The notes beneath the pieces were generated by a model. The model had not been told where the DNA came from, did not search any database, and saw only the letters and a program-made list of their open reading frames with translations. Shown here in pieces: positions 29,090 through 54,345 of a stretch of DNA of 64,000 nt. The stretch's first letter is position 1, and the number at the start of each line of letters is the position of its first letter. Made by a program: the position numbers and the translations under genes. This stretch comes from Marchantia polymorpha subsp. ruderalis (taxonomy: Eukaryota > Streptophyta > Marchantiopsida > Marchantiales > Marchantiaceae), in NCBI GenBank assembly GCA_037833965.1, contig AP031351.1, positions 26,424,501 to 26,488,500 on the forward strand, written 5' to 3'.

Positions 29090-30845
29090 AAAAACATTGT
29101 ATAATAATTTTGAATTTTATACACCAACATCTGAAACGAAAGAGGAGCTTGTACCATCATGCACGATGTGTTAATATCTACATATGGTCTTAGGAATGCT
29201 CTCACCATACTGTCCTCTCTACTCTCGCTCACGTACTACTCAAGGCGATGACAAGTTGATCATGCAGATCCTTATTCTATATGATGAAAGAATTACAGTA
29301 CACTATCGAGAGCAAGCATCACCACAGGCAGAGGCTAATAAATAATTCCATCTCGTTGAATGCCGTTTGTGTTGATGCTGAGGTGACGGTACTCTCATGG
29401 GCCGCCTTGAAGTGCTTCATAAAGGGAAAGTCGCCAACAAGTTGGAGCGGATCGCCATCATTAACGTCATAGAATGACTAGAATCACTGGAGGCAAATTA
29501 AAACAAGAGGTTCGTACGTGGGAGTCTACTAGCGCGAAGGGACTCTGAAGTTACAGCAGCGAGAATTTGAAGGGATCGGAGGGTGATGATAATTTCACGT
29601 GGAACAGATGCAAACTGCCAAACGGATCGAGAATTGCGCTCAGACTATTTGCCGTGTCTACAAAGTTTGACGCCTTGGTATTCGAGGCGAGAACAGCGAT
29701 CGGATCCTCGGATTAAGAAAGTGTTGTGAGAGATATTGCAAAATATTCAGGAGTGCAAAATATCGAGTCGTACAAAGGGGTGGGGAGATGGGGATGGGGC
29801 AAGGCCCCGATAGATCACATGTCCATGGGATTGGGAATGAGTAAGACGAGAGGAGAGCGGGACAAAAGACAGATCGATGCGACGAAGCAGTCAGTGGCTC
29901 AGAAGTTCAGAGTCTGTCAAGAATGGGAGATTCCGAGAAGTCGGGAGGATGCGGAGAAGCATATTCTCGAGGCAGTGCCAAGTGGTGGCACTGCCGGCTG
30001 CTCGATCAGACGAGAGAGAGAGATATTTCAGAATGGATTTATGATCTGGGCCATCGGTGTGCCTGACCGTGCGACAGCCATCTGAGTCGCAGCAAAGTCT
30101 GAAAGCGTCTCGAGGCGGCTGGGCACCGTCGCGGCGGCTCGAGCTTCTCCCGCCGCTGGGGGAGGCCTGACAGGCCCCACACCCCGCCCATGCCATCGAT
30201 GGCCGCTGACCGGTCACTTGGCCGCCTGTAAATTCATCCCGAGCTCTCCCCGTTTGCATGCAAAGCAAGGGCCCCGGAGTCAAGCTCCACATGCCTCGCC
30301 CTTTCTGCGAGACGCTTTTGCGCACGAAGCATTCGCTTTTGCTCGTGGTTTCGATTCGTCCCGGATGTGAATCTGAGCTCCTTTTCTGCCCATGAATCGT
30401 TACATTTTCGCTGCATGTGCGACCCATCGCCCATGTGGCTCTCTTAATAAGAATATGGCAGTGTGCTCTTAGACTGGTTGTGAGATCAGATGGACCTGCC
30501 TGCTGAAGCTGCTCATGGCTGACTGCCAACATTACTTGAAGCCGTGTACGTGCAATCGGTTCATCAGTTCAGCCAGCTGAGAGAGACAGGGAGAAATTGA
30601 AGTAGGAGGAGGAGAAGAGGGCGGGATTTGATTGACAGCGCTCGCACGTTTTCGATTTGACATCTATCGGAACGAAACTGCACTTGCCCCGAGATGATAC
30701 GATGACTGACGAGAGCTTCAAGGTGTCTAAGCCGATGTAAATTGGAGGACTCTCAGCTCTCTAATTCAAGGACCAGCTTGCATGCTTCGAATCTCGTCAG
30801 TGCTTAGTCAGAGCCAGCAGTGTCGCTGAACTCGGGACCGAGGAG
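29090..30845. other. Upstream region of the P450 gene
   Basis: No recognised gene. GC content rises from about 29,500 towards the P450 start. The longest frame, on the minus strand at 29,891-30,532, shows no known domain and looks fortuitous. The part nearest 30,848 is presumably promoter and 5' leader. Confidence 0.45.
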
Positions 30846-30847
30846 AG

Positions 30848-33800
30848 ATGGCCAGCTATTCCATAGCAATCGCGGTCAGTGCAGTTTTGGGTGCAGCTAC
30901 GGTGCTGTTGCTGTGTACGCGAGATTTTCTCAGTTACTGGCTTTACGTGAGGCCCCTGAAGCTGAATGCCACGGGAAGCAAGCTGCCGCCGGGCTCGTTA
31001 GGATGGCCCTTCTTTGGCGAGATGAGAGATTTTCTCAAGTGCTTCAAGAATCAAAAGCCGGACCTGTTCGTGCAGGCGCGAGAAGACAGGTATATTCTCG
31101 TGGTCTGAAGCATGATGCCGAATGTTGATGTCAGCCTCAACTGAACTGAATGTACTGAATGTACTGAATGTGCTGGTTCAGCTCTTGACTTTGGACGTGG
31201 AAATTCTTGCGCAGATATGGCAAGGCTGGTCTGTACACCACAAGTATGTTTGGAGTTCCGTCCATTATGGCGACTAAGACCGAGACGCTGAGATTTCTGT
31301 TGAAACGAGATGATGTCTTCGGGCCTGGATGGCCATCAATGTCCGCGATCATGGGGAAGCATTCCGTTGTATCAGTCACGGGCGAGTTGCACAAGAGCTT
31401 GCGCCGCTACTTGTTCGACGCCATCTCTAGTCCTCAAGGGATGAGGCTAGCCATCCCTCACCTGGACGCGTCGATGAGGTCGAACTTGAAGCAGTGGGCA
31501 GATCAAGGGAGCATCAACATCAGGGAATGCACTCGGAACGTATGTACTTTGAGCTGCTCCAGTTGCTCCAGGATTATAGACAGTCAGACCTGGCATGTCC
31601 ACGCCTTCCATGTATATGATGATGTTGATAATTGAGGGACTGACTTGACTCTGGTCACGACTCGATATTCTGCAGCTCACGTTCTACAACATCGTGGATA
31701 ATTTCCTGAGCATGAAGCCTTCTCCTGAAGTCGATGCAATCCAGCGAGACTACGGCATGTACATGGACGGGATCCGGGCAATTCCTGTCTACCTTCCGGG
31801 AACAGCTCATTACAGGGCTGCCAATGTAAGCATTTCTACGGGACACTGTCTTCCACAGTCACGATTTTGAGTCGCTGTGACGTCCGGTCCAAGTTCAGTG
31901 CAATTCGAACTCTCAATGTATCGAAAATTCGTTCTCTAATCTGAAAATTATCCTGACAATCAGCAGAGTGTGCGTTCGCACGAGACATAATAGTCCTCCG
32001 TTGTATCGAAACTCAACCATTTGAGAGATTAGCGGTCTATGGATTGCTAAGATGCAGTTGTAGGCAGATACTGACAGTTAAACTAAACCGTCTGACCAGG
32101 CAGGAATGTCCAGATAAAGTACTGTGTCAAGCATGATTGCTGATTGATTGTACAATGTGAAGAATGACTGCGTACTGTCTACTGTGTACTGCGCGACTGC
32201 AGAGCCGACGAAGACTTAAGGGAAGATTCCAAGAAATCATAGACACTCGCCGAGCAGCCAATGTCCACCACAATGACTTTCTTCAATCTTTGATGGATGC
32301 ACGTAGTGCTGATGGAGAGCCTCTCACTGATGAACAGCTCACGGATAACCTGATCTCGCTCATGCTAGCGGGCTATGAATCCTCCGCGTATTCGATGATG
32401 TGGGTACTGATTCTGCTAGCGAAACATCCGGAATGTCTTGCCAAGCTAAGGGTGCGCAAATTCTTAATCCTTACATCTATTAAACAGTGATTTTCCCAAC
32501 TCCTGTCTGAGAGGATTGATTTTTTGTATGTCTCCTCAAGTTCTGGAGTTGATATGTTTTGATACGAGGCGGTGTGCGGCACGTCATTCAACTGTAAGCA
32601 TCACTCGAATCAAGCGAGAGTCGATTGTTGGTTACTAATTTTGAGACGATATGTACTTTCTGGCAGGCGGAGCATAACCATATCAAAGAGAGAATAGGAG
32701 AATCTCAACTCTCTTTGGAAGATACGAACTCAATGAAGTACACCCACAAGGCAAGGTTTCAAGACTGTGCTCGTCGATTCTAATTTGGGCCTCGTCTTTC
32801 GTATTATAAGTAAGCCGGAGAGCTGTCAGCATGTCTAGGCGCAAACTCGGGAGAGCCCTTGTCCTTGCATCATTCAAGTCTTTTGGATTGTTCGGATTCG
32901 TTCTCATGCCAAACACTCCCCGAACAGGTGATTGATGAAACTCTGAGGCTGGTCAACGTTGCGCCCATGGTATTCCGGACTGTTCTTCAAGATGTTACTT
33001 ATAAAGGTGAGTTTTGACATCCATCCGATTGCCTGCCGGTTGGAAGTTTTCGAGCGATTATGGATTTTCTCTCATTTTATGAAGCTTTGACTTCTGTAAA
33101 CTCTTTCCGCCATACCTGTCATGAAGATCTGGCCGACTAATCAATATGTGACGCAATTGAGTAATAAGCCAGGACATGCGTTACTCGCAGGTTACCTGAT
33201 TCCGAAAGGGTGGAAGGTCATGCCCTGGTTAAGAGCCCCGCATATGGATCCCGATTGCTTTCCAGAACCCGAGAGATTCAACCCGGATCGTTGGGATGTA
33301 AGGATCTTCAAACATTGCACCCTCACTTCTTGTTTGTATGTATGGACAATACCCTTCTTCTCTATATAGGAAAAAATATGTGAACAGGACAATGCTAAGG
33401 ATGCGTGATGCAAAGTCTTAAGTTTGTATTTGTTCAGGCCAAAGACGTAAATCATGAAGCTTTCAATCCTTTCGGAGGTGGCATCAGAACGTGTGTAGGA
33501 AATCAGTTTGCCAGGCTCCAGGTTTCCATGTTCCTACATCATCTTTCACTGGGATACAGGTATGTCTGCGTACTCGTGTTGAGTTTCGTGTCTGGAGCTC
33601 TGCCTTCTGCTACTCTTGACAGAGGGTCTTGAGCTTTGGATATAACGTAGACTAGAGGTCCTAATATGGGGATTATGATAACTGCCTCACCTGTTTGTGG
33701 CAACCAAAATCATGGTGTTTTACATTGAGAAACATTCTCCGTTTACACTGTTTTGTATTTTACGTCAAGGTTCGCCCGATAGCATAACGATCCTCTGTTT

Positions 33801-33900
33801 TTGTATCAGGTGGGAGCTCTTGAATCCAGATGCTAAGGTCGATCATTTACCTCATCCCAGACCTTCGGATGGAGGGCCGATGGTCTTTAGCACCTTATAG
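30848..33900 (+). CDS. KAOL: CYP88-family cytochrome P450, ent-kaurenoic acid oxidase-like
   Basis: Exons: 30848-31089, 31215-31539, 31676-31825, 32203-32451, 32667-32750, 32928-33006, 33191-33297, 33438-33559 and 33810-33900; phases close for 482 aa. An N-terminal hydrophobic helix (residues 3-25) anchors it to the ER, followed by the proline-rich LPPGSLGWPFFGEM. The I-helix reads AGYESSAY (residues 295-302), close to AGHESSGH of CYP88A. Next come ExxR (E354-R357, ETLR), KGWKVMPW, the PERF region EPERFNPDRWD and haem loop FGGGIRTCVG with Cys431. The end LPHPRP also matches CYP88A. CYP88A enzymes oxidise ent-kaurenoic acid in gibberellin-type diterpenoid synthesis, so a related diterpenoid substrate is a reasonable inference, not shown here. 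Other CYP85-clan families are the main alternative. The intron after exon 5 starts GC rather than GT. Confidence 0.88.
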
Positions 33901-36900
33901 AATAGCGCTGTTTCCTATCGAAGGTTGGAGGTTTAGAAGATCGTTGACATTTCACATTCAACCTGTCACTTGTAAAGATGTCGCCAATAATCCTCAAATC
34001 TTGAGGACTCAAGAACAAACTCGTAATTCATGTAATATAGTCCTTCGCACATTTCCACTTGTTCCTTATATTTACTGCCAATATGACCCTCAGGGAACCT
34101 GATGAATGTGGTCTGTAGAAATCAAAACAAGAAATCTACATATTTCGAGTTTTGCAAGTGCATCTATTCGGTATAAGTTATCCAATTGGGCGATGCATGG
34201 GGTAACAAGCACGATGTTTGGGCGGGCCATCGCAAAGAAAACCGAGGTCCAGCCCAGAGGCAAAGGGAGGAGTTTCGAAAGCGAGCTTCTCGAATTTTTT
34301 AGACATCTGTCCTGCAAGCTCATGCTTGCTAGACACTTGCGCCTTATTCCAAATCAGTTACAGCATTAAGACAAGTATCGTTAATTCAACTGCCACCAGA
34401 GTATAGACATACATATATATATAAACTCACACTCTGACATACTTATATTTCAATGATCGTGCGGACATTTCTGCTCCCAACATTTTCACCCAGAATCATC
34501 TGTTTCGAAGAGTTAAGTTGAGCAAGAGGTGGAGCTCGGAAAGGGCGGATTTTAATGTAGACAAACAATGTGACAGTGCTGGTCTTGTTGCAGGAGAGGC
34601 TTCGAAAACCTGCAACAGTTGGTTGCACAATATCCTTATGAAATACATGTTTCAAAAAATGATGGTAAATTACTACTTGTCTATGAGTTGGCATCATCCA
34701 CACCGTGCATTGGAGAGAGCAAACCTCATCTGACTTGGTCGATAGACACTTTGCATTGCATCTGAAGTGGAAATTAATCCTGTCCCAACTTAGCCTCCCG
34801 TGTGAAGTAAAGGTACAAACTCAATGCAGAAAGTTTTAATACTCATGATATACAGTTATGTTTTACAGTCGGGGTAAGAAGTAAAACATCTAGCAAAAGG
34901 GATAGGAAACACCCCACTAAGTATCACAAAGATGAAAAGAAAGGGCAAGAGGGGCTTGGCCCAATAGCATCACCGTGGTGAATATATGTCATGCTTTAAT
35001 TATTGGTAGGAGATAAACTTGGCCAGTGGATGACTTGACATAAAGCTGAGGACTTGGTAATCGAAAGTTCCATGTGCACCAGTTGGTAAGCTGTTTCTAG
35101 ATGAATCACACTCCTACTAGACTTTAAGGCCAAAAGCACAAAGTAGAAGGAGATGCTTTTAAATGTCCAGTTGCCAATCTCTTGTTATACTTCTTTTATT
35201 CCTCCACAAAAGATGAGGATTGGGGAAGTGATTGAATAGACAGTAGTTTCTTAATCAATGTGACGTTGTTTTTGAAAACATCGAAAACGAATGACTGAAG
35301 TGCATTTTCTAGTTCATTTTGGAGTAACTATGAGGATCAATGTTGTAGAGTATTCAGAGTGAGTTTAAATCACTTCTTATCTTGTATCCATTCAAATCTA
35401 AATAAATCACCATGGAAAACTATATTGAAAAGTAAATGAATTTCTATTTATTATATAAATTTTACTATCTGCATTTGGTTACATTTGTGACTAGTTAGGA
35501 ATGTATAAACATTTGGATATCTTGCCATCCCATTTAAGGTTTAGATAATCAGCATAAGAGTAACAACTTGATGGTATATCTTTTGTCACTATTGTTTTCT
35601 TTGTGTTGTCTTAGCGATGGCTTCATTTGCTCTCATGAAAGCTTTAAATTGACAACCCGTTTTGGATATACAAATAACTCAGTGAGAATGATTAAATTTC
35701 AGTGGAAAGCTTTTCGAGATTTGGTTTTTCCGTATATGACAATTTTATAGGTTCAATTGTGCACTCCATAACAATATTAGATTTCTACTTATTTATTTTT
35801 TTTACATTTAAGTCATTGACTCTCGAATGAAGTTCAAGTTGATATTTTTTCTAACTTCTCTTTGCTTCATATATTATGAGACTAGATTAGTTTTAATTTC
35901 AGTTCAAATCTCAACTTCAAATCAAACCTGGATTGAGGTTTGCTGTATAAGTAAAATACCTAAGTTGAGAAACTTTTTCTGTTCAAAACTATTGCTCATT
36001 TCTATTCATTATGATTAATTGTATTCTATTTATTTAGTCATCCATTTCAAATTTTAGCTTTTTTGTTATTATATGGACTTTAAAAAATATGTTAATGATG
36101 TATTAAAATTTTGATGTATGAAGATAAAATAATTATTCACAATACGATAAAAAAAATTATTCTTTTTATAAAAATATAATTTTTCTTTAAATAAAAATTC
36201 AAAATATTTTTTCAAAATACATTAGAAGTTTTGAAATTTTTCAATAATTTTCATGAAGTGAATAGAATTTTAATTGAATAAAATCTTTCACTTTTTAATT
36301 GTGCTAATTTTTCATATCTATCTTGAAATCAAACTTTAATTCAATTTGATTTAAATAAAGAATCTATTTTTAGTGAATAAAGTAATTATAAATATAATCT
36401 AAAACCAATAATACAAATTAAAATTATTTATTTAATTATTAATATAAACACAAAAATTGAAATGCACTTGCTAATATATTAATTTTCAATTTCTGTAGAC
36501 AAAGTTTTTGAGATAATTACTTGCTGTGACACCGGGTAAATTCAAATGACTTGATAGGATCCAACAGGTTCCATTTTACCCGCCATGAAACTCACCGTTA
36601 ACCATATTCCAATAAAAAAAAATTAACTTGAAAACTTTAGTTATAGTGGTGAGAGTGTATGCTACTATTGGGCCAAATACTCTCTCCCGTGAGAGTAATT
36701 TGGCGAGTCGTTCTCAGCGTGTTTCAGAAAGCAACGGGCACCTAATTGTAGCAACCTAATTGTATCCGTGAAAAAACCCGAAGAGGTTCCAACCCGAAAT
36801 ATTGGAACATGATGCACTTCAGGGCATTAGAGAAAAGGTGTATAGTATGAAATGAAACTTGTTGGATACCATTGAGTTTGTTAGATTTCCTTTTATGCCA

Positions 36901-38760
36901 TCAAGTAATTTTTTCCCAAGTTTTGATATGAAGTCAATCTTATTCAAACAGTAAATATATAAAAATTAAATTCATGTTCAATCAAATAGAATTTATCACA
37001 TCTACTTTTAGAAAAAAACTCTACAGGACACCGTCAACACTCGGACCATCTAGAGCAGCAAGATCACGACGTAATATAGCACCACTTACGGGATATTAGA
37101 CAACTTGAGAGGAGCTTGAAGGAAGTACTTCTCCATGGTGCTGAGAATTTTGTACCATCCAAATGACATATCAAACACCAAGAGCATCTATGCCAAGAGA
37201 AGGTTGACTTACGGCACTCCAATAGGCAGCATGTATTCGTAGACGCACACACAACAGTTCTCCATTGGAGAAAAGTGGACAAATCAATTGCTACATATAC
37301 ATACTTTGCATGATATAATCTCATCTATTTGAACCACAAGTCTGATAATAATCAGGATATAAATCAGAGGAGGAGACAACTCACTTCATGGGGTTTGAAA
37401 ATCACTTTACGATCATAAGAAAATAAAAATTCAAAATCTAAATCACAGAAATATTTTAAATTTAAATAATTATGAAAAGAAAAATTCATTCATTAATATC
37501 AAAAAATTATATCATAAATTATAACATGTGCATTTAAATTTTATACACATTAATTTATTGTAAAAATTCGTGATATATTGTATATGATTACAGTATATTT
37601 TTTCAGATAGAAGGAACCAAACATGAAAACTTGTAAATAAAAAAAAAAAAAGATGAAATGAACATTTTCAACAATTATGCAGTGAACCTTCCTAAAATAT
37701 TAATTTTTTCATTTGTTTAACTACATGCTACTTATTTTAAATGTAACATATATTATGACGTATAGTCAAATAATTTACTGACATGTTTTTTGACAGATAT
37801 AGTTATCTTTGCAATACAAATAATTGATAGACAAATAGTACGTGTTATTTTTATAGTACGTTGAGAAACATTAAGTCTAATAATTTCATAGTTTACAAGT
37901 AACAAGTCATCTCACAATTATCACTTGAGTAATAATTAGTAAGCCTCTACTCTATGGTACCTGGAAAGTGTAGGAGAATGACCGAGATTAAGATGGCATA
38001 TTACATTCCGACTAAGCTCGGTTTCAAGTCTACTGTTGAGGATTTGTGATTTTACAATATGTTCCAAGTTAGCCGGTTATGTAGAATGTTATAAGTTTCA
38101 GAATCACTACTCCAGATACTGTCACTTGTAACAGCACGCAGAAAGATAGCTCGGATCAGATTATTGCTCCACAACAGATTAATCAGAAGCATAAAAACTT
38201 CATCCTTATCATTTACAGAAATTTCATTCGATTCATTTACAGTAAATCATGAGATGATTGGCAAACCGGTTGACAATTTCGTACATTCACGTGTGAATAT
38301 CGGTCAGTCTAAGCAGGGTTACACTGCAGAATGCAATATCTTTTTCTTCCGAATATATTAAGCTTGCCACCAAGACACACATGATTGATATGTGTACGAT
38401 ACCACAATTGTTAAAAAACAATCTTTTTTTCTTTTTTTTTCTAAGCGAATGGTCACTTTTTTGCCGTTGCAAAGTCCATCAAAACACCTTCGCAAAACCG
38501 AGTCATACCGGCGATACCAAATTTTGTTTTTCTACCTAATAAACCTATGAACCTGTATACATAGGGACAAATGTGGCAACTGATGGTCGCTGGTAGTTAC
38601 ACACTACATTTCCAACTCTCAAATAACAAGCTTTTAGATGCAGATGTTTCTTAACTTTTAGAATTATATTTTTACTTAATAGTAAGACCCTGCGTTGTGT
38701 ATCTATGAATGGACGTAACTCTTTCAAGGTCTACATTTTTACCAGGACTATACACTACAA
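33901..38760. other. P450 3' flank and AT-rich spacer, no gene seen
   Basis: After about 35,400 the DNA is very AT-rich with short frames only. Small hairpins are present, notably at 36,672-36,704. No RNA gene or domain was recognised. Confidence 0.5.
36672..36704. repeat. Near-perfect hairpin
   Basis: GCCAAATACTCTC pairs with GAGAGTAATTTGGC across a loop of about six bases, with one extra T as a bulge. It may be a trace of a small inverted-repeat element, or chance in this AT-rich tract. Confidence 0.6.
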
Positions 38761-38763
38761 ACA

Positions 38764-38765
<2 letters not shown>

Positions 38766-38803
<38 letters not shown>
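38766..38803. repeat. (TA)n microsatellite
   Basis: About 19 uninterrupted TA units, followed by the related ATGTAAGTATGTACATATATAT. It is likely to vary in length between individuals. Confidence 0.95.
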
Positions 38804-38806
<3 letters not shown>

Positions 38807-39041
38807 AGTATGTACATATATATCCGGTATTACCATAATTGCCCCAAGGTCGACAATCTTCTCGAATAAAGTTCTGAGTCCGGCCGAAAATAAACAAATC
38901 CAGGCAGAGAGACTTCAACGATTCAGAGTAAAAAAAGAACAGTCGTGCGTATAAGTCAATCGTACAATACATACACAGTACTGACTGCACCGAGGCACAA
39001 ACTAGGAACTCGCAGTAGACGATAAAAATCAAACCTCGAGA

Positions 39042-39326
39042 ATGGAAGATGAATCGCATGCACAAACGGGGGCTTACTGTATTAATGGCTTAGATGTGGG
39101 CGGGCAAATACCCTGCCCAGAAAAATGTGATACATATTATAATTGTACAGGTGATGGAAACAAAAATTTGAAGATAGAGCTGGGCAGGATTCGGTCTCGA
39201 CCGAATCCTCTTCTTGTGCGGGATGGGTTTGAATGGAAGGTGATCGCTAAAAGACATCATCACCCCACTGTCGCTGAGATTAACCGACACTTCAACGACC
39301 GACCTCCGCAATGTACTGATGCATAA
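39042..39326 (+). CDS. Small open frame, unrecognised (94 aa)
   Basis: Begins with an ATG and encodes a protein with four Cys in the first 40 residues (CINGLDVGGQIPCPEKCDTYYNC). The later part is basic and His-rich. I do not recognise the family. The Cys spacing faintly recalls small chitin-binding-type modules, but that is weak. A 10-bp hairpin (39,187-39,208) lies within it. It sits about 350 bp beyond the 3' end of the convergent glutamate synthase gene and may be chance. Confidence 0.15.
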   Translation: MEDESHAQTGAYCINGLDVGGQIPCPEKCDTYYNCTGDGNKNLKIELGRIRSRPNPLLVRDGFEWKVIAKRHHHPTVAEINRHFNDRPPQCTDA

Positions 39327-39674
39327 ATACAGACTACCTATCTGGTGCTTCAAGGAGGAACGTCCACATCATATGCTCTGGAACATTCGCTAAAGATTGG
39401 CTCGAGTCCAAGAGGTATACACGCAGCGGCGGCTGCATTACATCTCAGGGGATATGTACTGTCCCAATTAATCTGCTATAACAATGGGAAGCAGGGCAAA
39501 CTTCGGCTTTCAGCCTCGGTCTGCCCGTCTTCAGGATCGAAAACGTATGATACAATAACTCAGCTGATGTGGTCCACTCTTCCAGTGATCCAATGTCAAG
39601 AGCCTACTCACTAAACACTTACTCTCTCACCCAGTCAGTCATCAACAGGCTTTCCAGTCGAAGTCCTCGGGTCC

Positions 39675-51447
<11,773 letters not shown>

Positions 51448-51662
51448 TCCTTTTTTTCTGCACGAGTCCTCACTCGCCTCGCCTCGCCTCGCCTGCACTG
51501 GACTCGACCGGATAGATATCTATCTATCGCGGTCTCGCTCCTCCCTCCGCCCTCTCGAGGTTCGACACAACTCAATCAGCAAGAGGCAGCCCGGCCCATT
51601 TTCACACCTGATCGACAGCCTCGCTCTCGCTCTCGCTCCCTCTCAGTTCAATCTACCAGAGC

Positions 51663-51688
51663 GCAGCAGCAGCAGCAGCAGCAGCAGG
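51663..51688. repeat. (CAG)n microsatellite upstream of GOGAT
   Basis: About eight CAG/GCA units, read as CTG repeats in the direction of the GOGAT gene, about 215 bp upstream of its ATG. Probably in the 5' leader or promoter. Confidence 0.9.
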
Positions 51689-54305
51689 CCAGCAGCTCCT
51701 CGCTTCTCAAACCTCTGTCTGTCCGTCTTAAACTCCTCTGTCTCTTCCGTCCTCCTCTCTGATCTCTGCGTCTCTGTGTCTCGCAAACACAATCTCTCGG
51801 TCCTCGTAATACAATCCTGCTGTGTGTGCAGCACACTCTCAGCAGGCAGCAGGACAGAGATTGGGTCGTGGTGCGAGGAGGATTGGGAGGAAGAGGAGGG
51901 GACGAGAGACGAGACGAGAGGCGAGCTGGCTGGCTGGCAGGCTGGCTGGCTGGCGACAGGGAGATGCGAGAGAGGAGATTGTGAGAGCGATGGCAGAGAG
52001 AAAATGCGGATGTGTTGATGCAGATGGAGATGGGCAGAGCGACGGGGGGCTGCGGGGCTTTCTTTCCGCTCGGCAGCGCCCGCCAAAAGGCCGCAGGGCG
52101 CCCGGTGGGGTCCGCCGGCGGCCCCTCGGGTGAATTTCCGCCCTCCGGAATTTCACCCGGCGAAGTCTAGTCTAGTCCCGGGGCCCTCGGTCCAATGGTT
52201 AGCGCCCGCCTCACGTGCGCTCACGTCGTTAAATGACCTCGACATCCGCTCCCGACAACCCCTTTCAGGTCACCGGCGTTTGACTGCCCGCAAGGGCTGT
52301 GTGCTCGCTGCGTGCTCCGGTCTCCGGCCTGCTGCCTCGCTTGATCCCCCGGAATCTCCTCCTGCGAACCCCGCATCTCGTTGCCAGCAACTGTCCCTCT
52401 TCTGCTGACACTCGCCACCGGCGCTCCCAGTCACCCCTGTCCCCTTCGCCTCCATTAATTAGGGTACCATCATCCCCTTCCCCGTCCCCGTCCCTGTCAG
52501 CTCTCCTGGCGCCTGGAGGACCGAGCCTTGCGTAGGACGTACACATCACGCTCGCCGGTGACTCGACTTCGGTCCCTAGTCCTCGTCGTCCTCGTCGGTC
52601 GTTTCGCCTTGACAGGACTGCCCTCGAATGGCGGCTCGGTCGTCGCGTCGCGTTCCGTCGCGAATCTTCGGCTCCTCGCGACCCAGGTCTCCAATGGGAA
52701 CCGGCGAACTTCGAACGAGACAGACCGACCGACCGAACGAGGAGGCACTTTTTATTTCACCAGTGACGAGATCGACGGCCCAGGCTTCTCTCGTAAGGCT
52801 GAGGTTTCCATCCGACGGTTTGGATTCGCGACTCGAGTGTCGTGACTCACTCAAGAGTTCGCAGAACCTGGTCTGGACCCGCGTGCTGAGGTCTAGTAGA
52901 CAGACTCCTGACCACCCTCCCACCCCTTCGGTGAGTCGACTCGCTGCGCCGTACTCTGGTTAGTGGTCCTAACCCCGGGTTGAGGTCGGCTGGCTGGCTA
53001 GCTGGCTCTCTGGCTGGCATTCTGTAATTAGGAGAAGGGGAGAGCGCGAATGTGGCCAAATACATTGAGCTATGGTGAGACCCGAGCTCGGAGTGCGGTT
53101 CCGCCAGAGAGGGGATCTGTGGCAGAGGCAGCCAGAGGTCAGCGGTGGAACCTCTGCTCGCTCTCGTGCCGAGAATGTTAGAGTCTGCAGTGGATTCGCT
53201 CGGTGGGCACGTCATGCTTATGGATGCCGATGCTCGCGATGGATGGCTCGGTGTGAGATCCGCAGCTGCGGATCAGGCCCGATCCCGACCCGATCCCGAT
53301 GGTGAGAGTGATGATGGTTGGTGTCGTCGGTTCATTGTTCGCAGGCACGGGAGAGAGGGCACGAGACGGGGGACGAGCGAATGACCAGAACCATACTCTT
53401 GCTCACCCACCCAGTTGCTAAATCTACAGCGTTTATGTTAATATTGATCTATTTTTGCGCAGGCAGGCAGGCCGGGTCCGGTTGCTTGACTGTTCAGTAA
53501 CAAGGAAGACGAAGAGGAAAAGCGCGCACCAATGGCCCATCCAGAAAACCATGCATCAATGATCGATGCCGGATGCAAAAAAACGACAACGAGAAGAGAG
53601 AGGAGAGAGGAGAGATGGGGAAGCGCCAGAAGAGTCGGCCCAGTCCGAGTCCCGACCTGAGCGGGGCCTCGTGGTACGAGAGAGAGGAAGAAATTACGCG
53701 CACAGCCGCCACCTACAGGGGCTCCGTGCCGAGTAATTTCCTCGACAATGTCAAGGTCAAGGTCAGATGACGGGAGTCGCAGAGCAGAGCAGAGGGGACG
53801 ACTGCCTGCCTGCCTTTACTGTTGTGCAGTTCTTCCACCTTTTAAAAAAAGCATGTACCATTTGGCTTAATCATAGGGACACATTGGAACCAGTGGCATG
53901 CTTGGCGCTAGCGCGCCACTCGCCTCCATCACTCGGCCGTGCTTGCGTTGCCATTCTGCGAGGGCTATTCAGCGCATCCAAACGGCGGTGAATCCCGGCG
54001 AGATACTCTCCATTTGCGACTCAATCATCATGGGACTCGTCCTACTCTTCTTCGTCGCCTGCCCCTATTTTGGCCCCCAACACATTCATCACAGGTGCAG
54101 TGGGTCGATCTGCCCTACGATCGCGTTCCTTCCTTCCTTCCTCACTCCCCTGCGACTTTTTTTCATCATCCCGCCTTCAGCACATCCATCCTCCTCTTCC
54201 ATCTTCCATCTTCCATATCCGCCCGAGCCCAACACCGATCCAAGCTCCTCCCTGCCACTATTCCCCCACTCTTCGCCCCGCCGGTCCCACCAGCTCCTCT
54301 GAGCC

Positions 54306-54345
54306 CGGAGCTTGCTTGCTTGCTCGCTCGCTCGCTCGCTCGCTC
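54306..54345. repeat. (GCTT/GCTC)n simple repeat
   Basis: Two or three GCTT units followed by about seven GCTC units, in GC-rich gene-free DNA. Confidence 0.9.

Noticed and set aside
29891..30532. 213-codon minus-strand frame starting with ATG
   Set aside because: No domain, odd composition (Arg/Ser/Gly from GC-rich DNA), no homologous feel, and it lies in the upstream region of the P450 gene. Treated as fortuitous.
52188..52262. tRNA-like A box (TCCAATGGTTAGCGCCCGCC)
   Set aside because: No matching B box (GGTTCGANTCC-type) or acceptor stem pairing at a suitable distance, so no tRNA is called.
53570..53610. GACAACGAGAAGAGAGAGG, reminiscent of the miR535/miR529 family
   Set aside because: Does not match the known mature sequence and has no opposing arm forming a precursor hairpin; it is part of a purine-rich simple tract.
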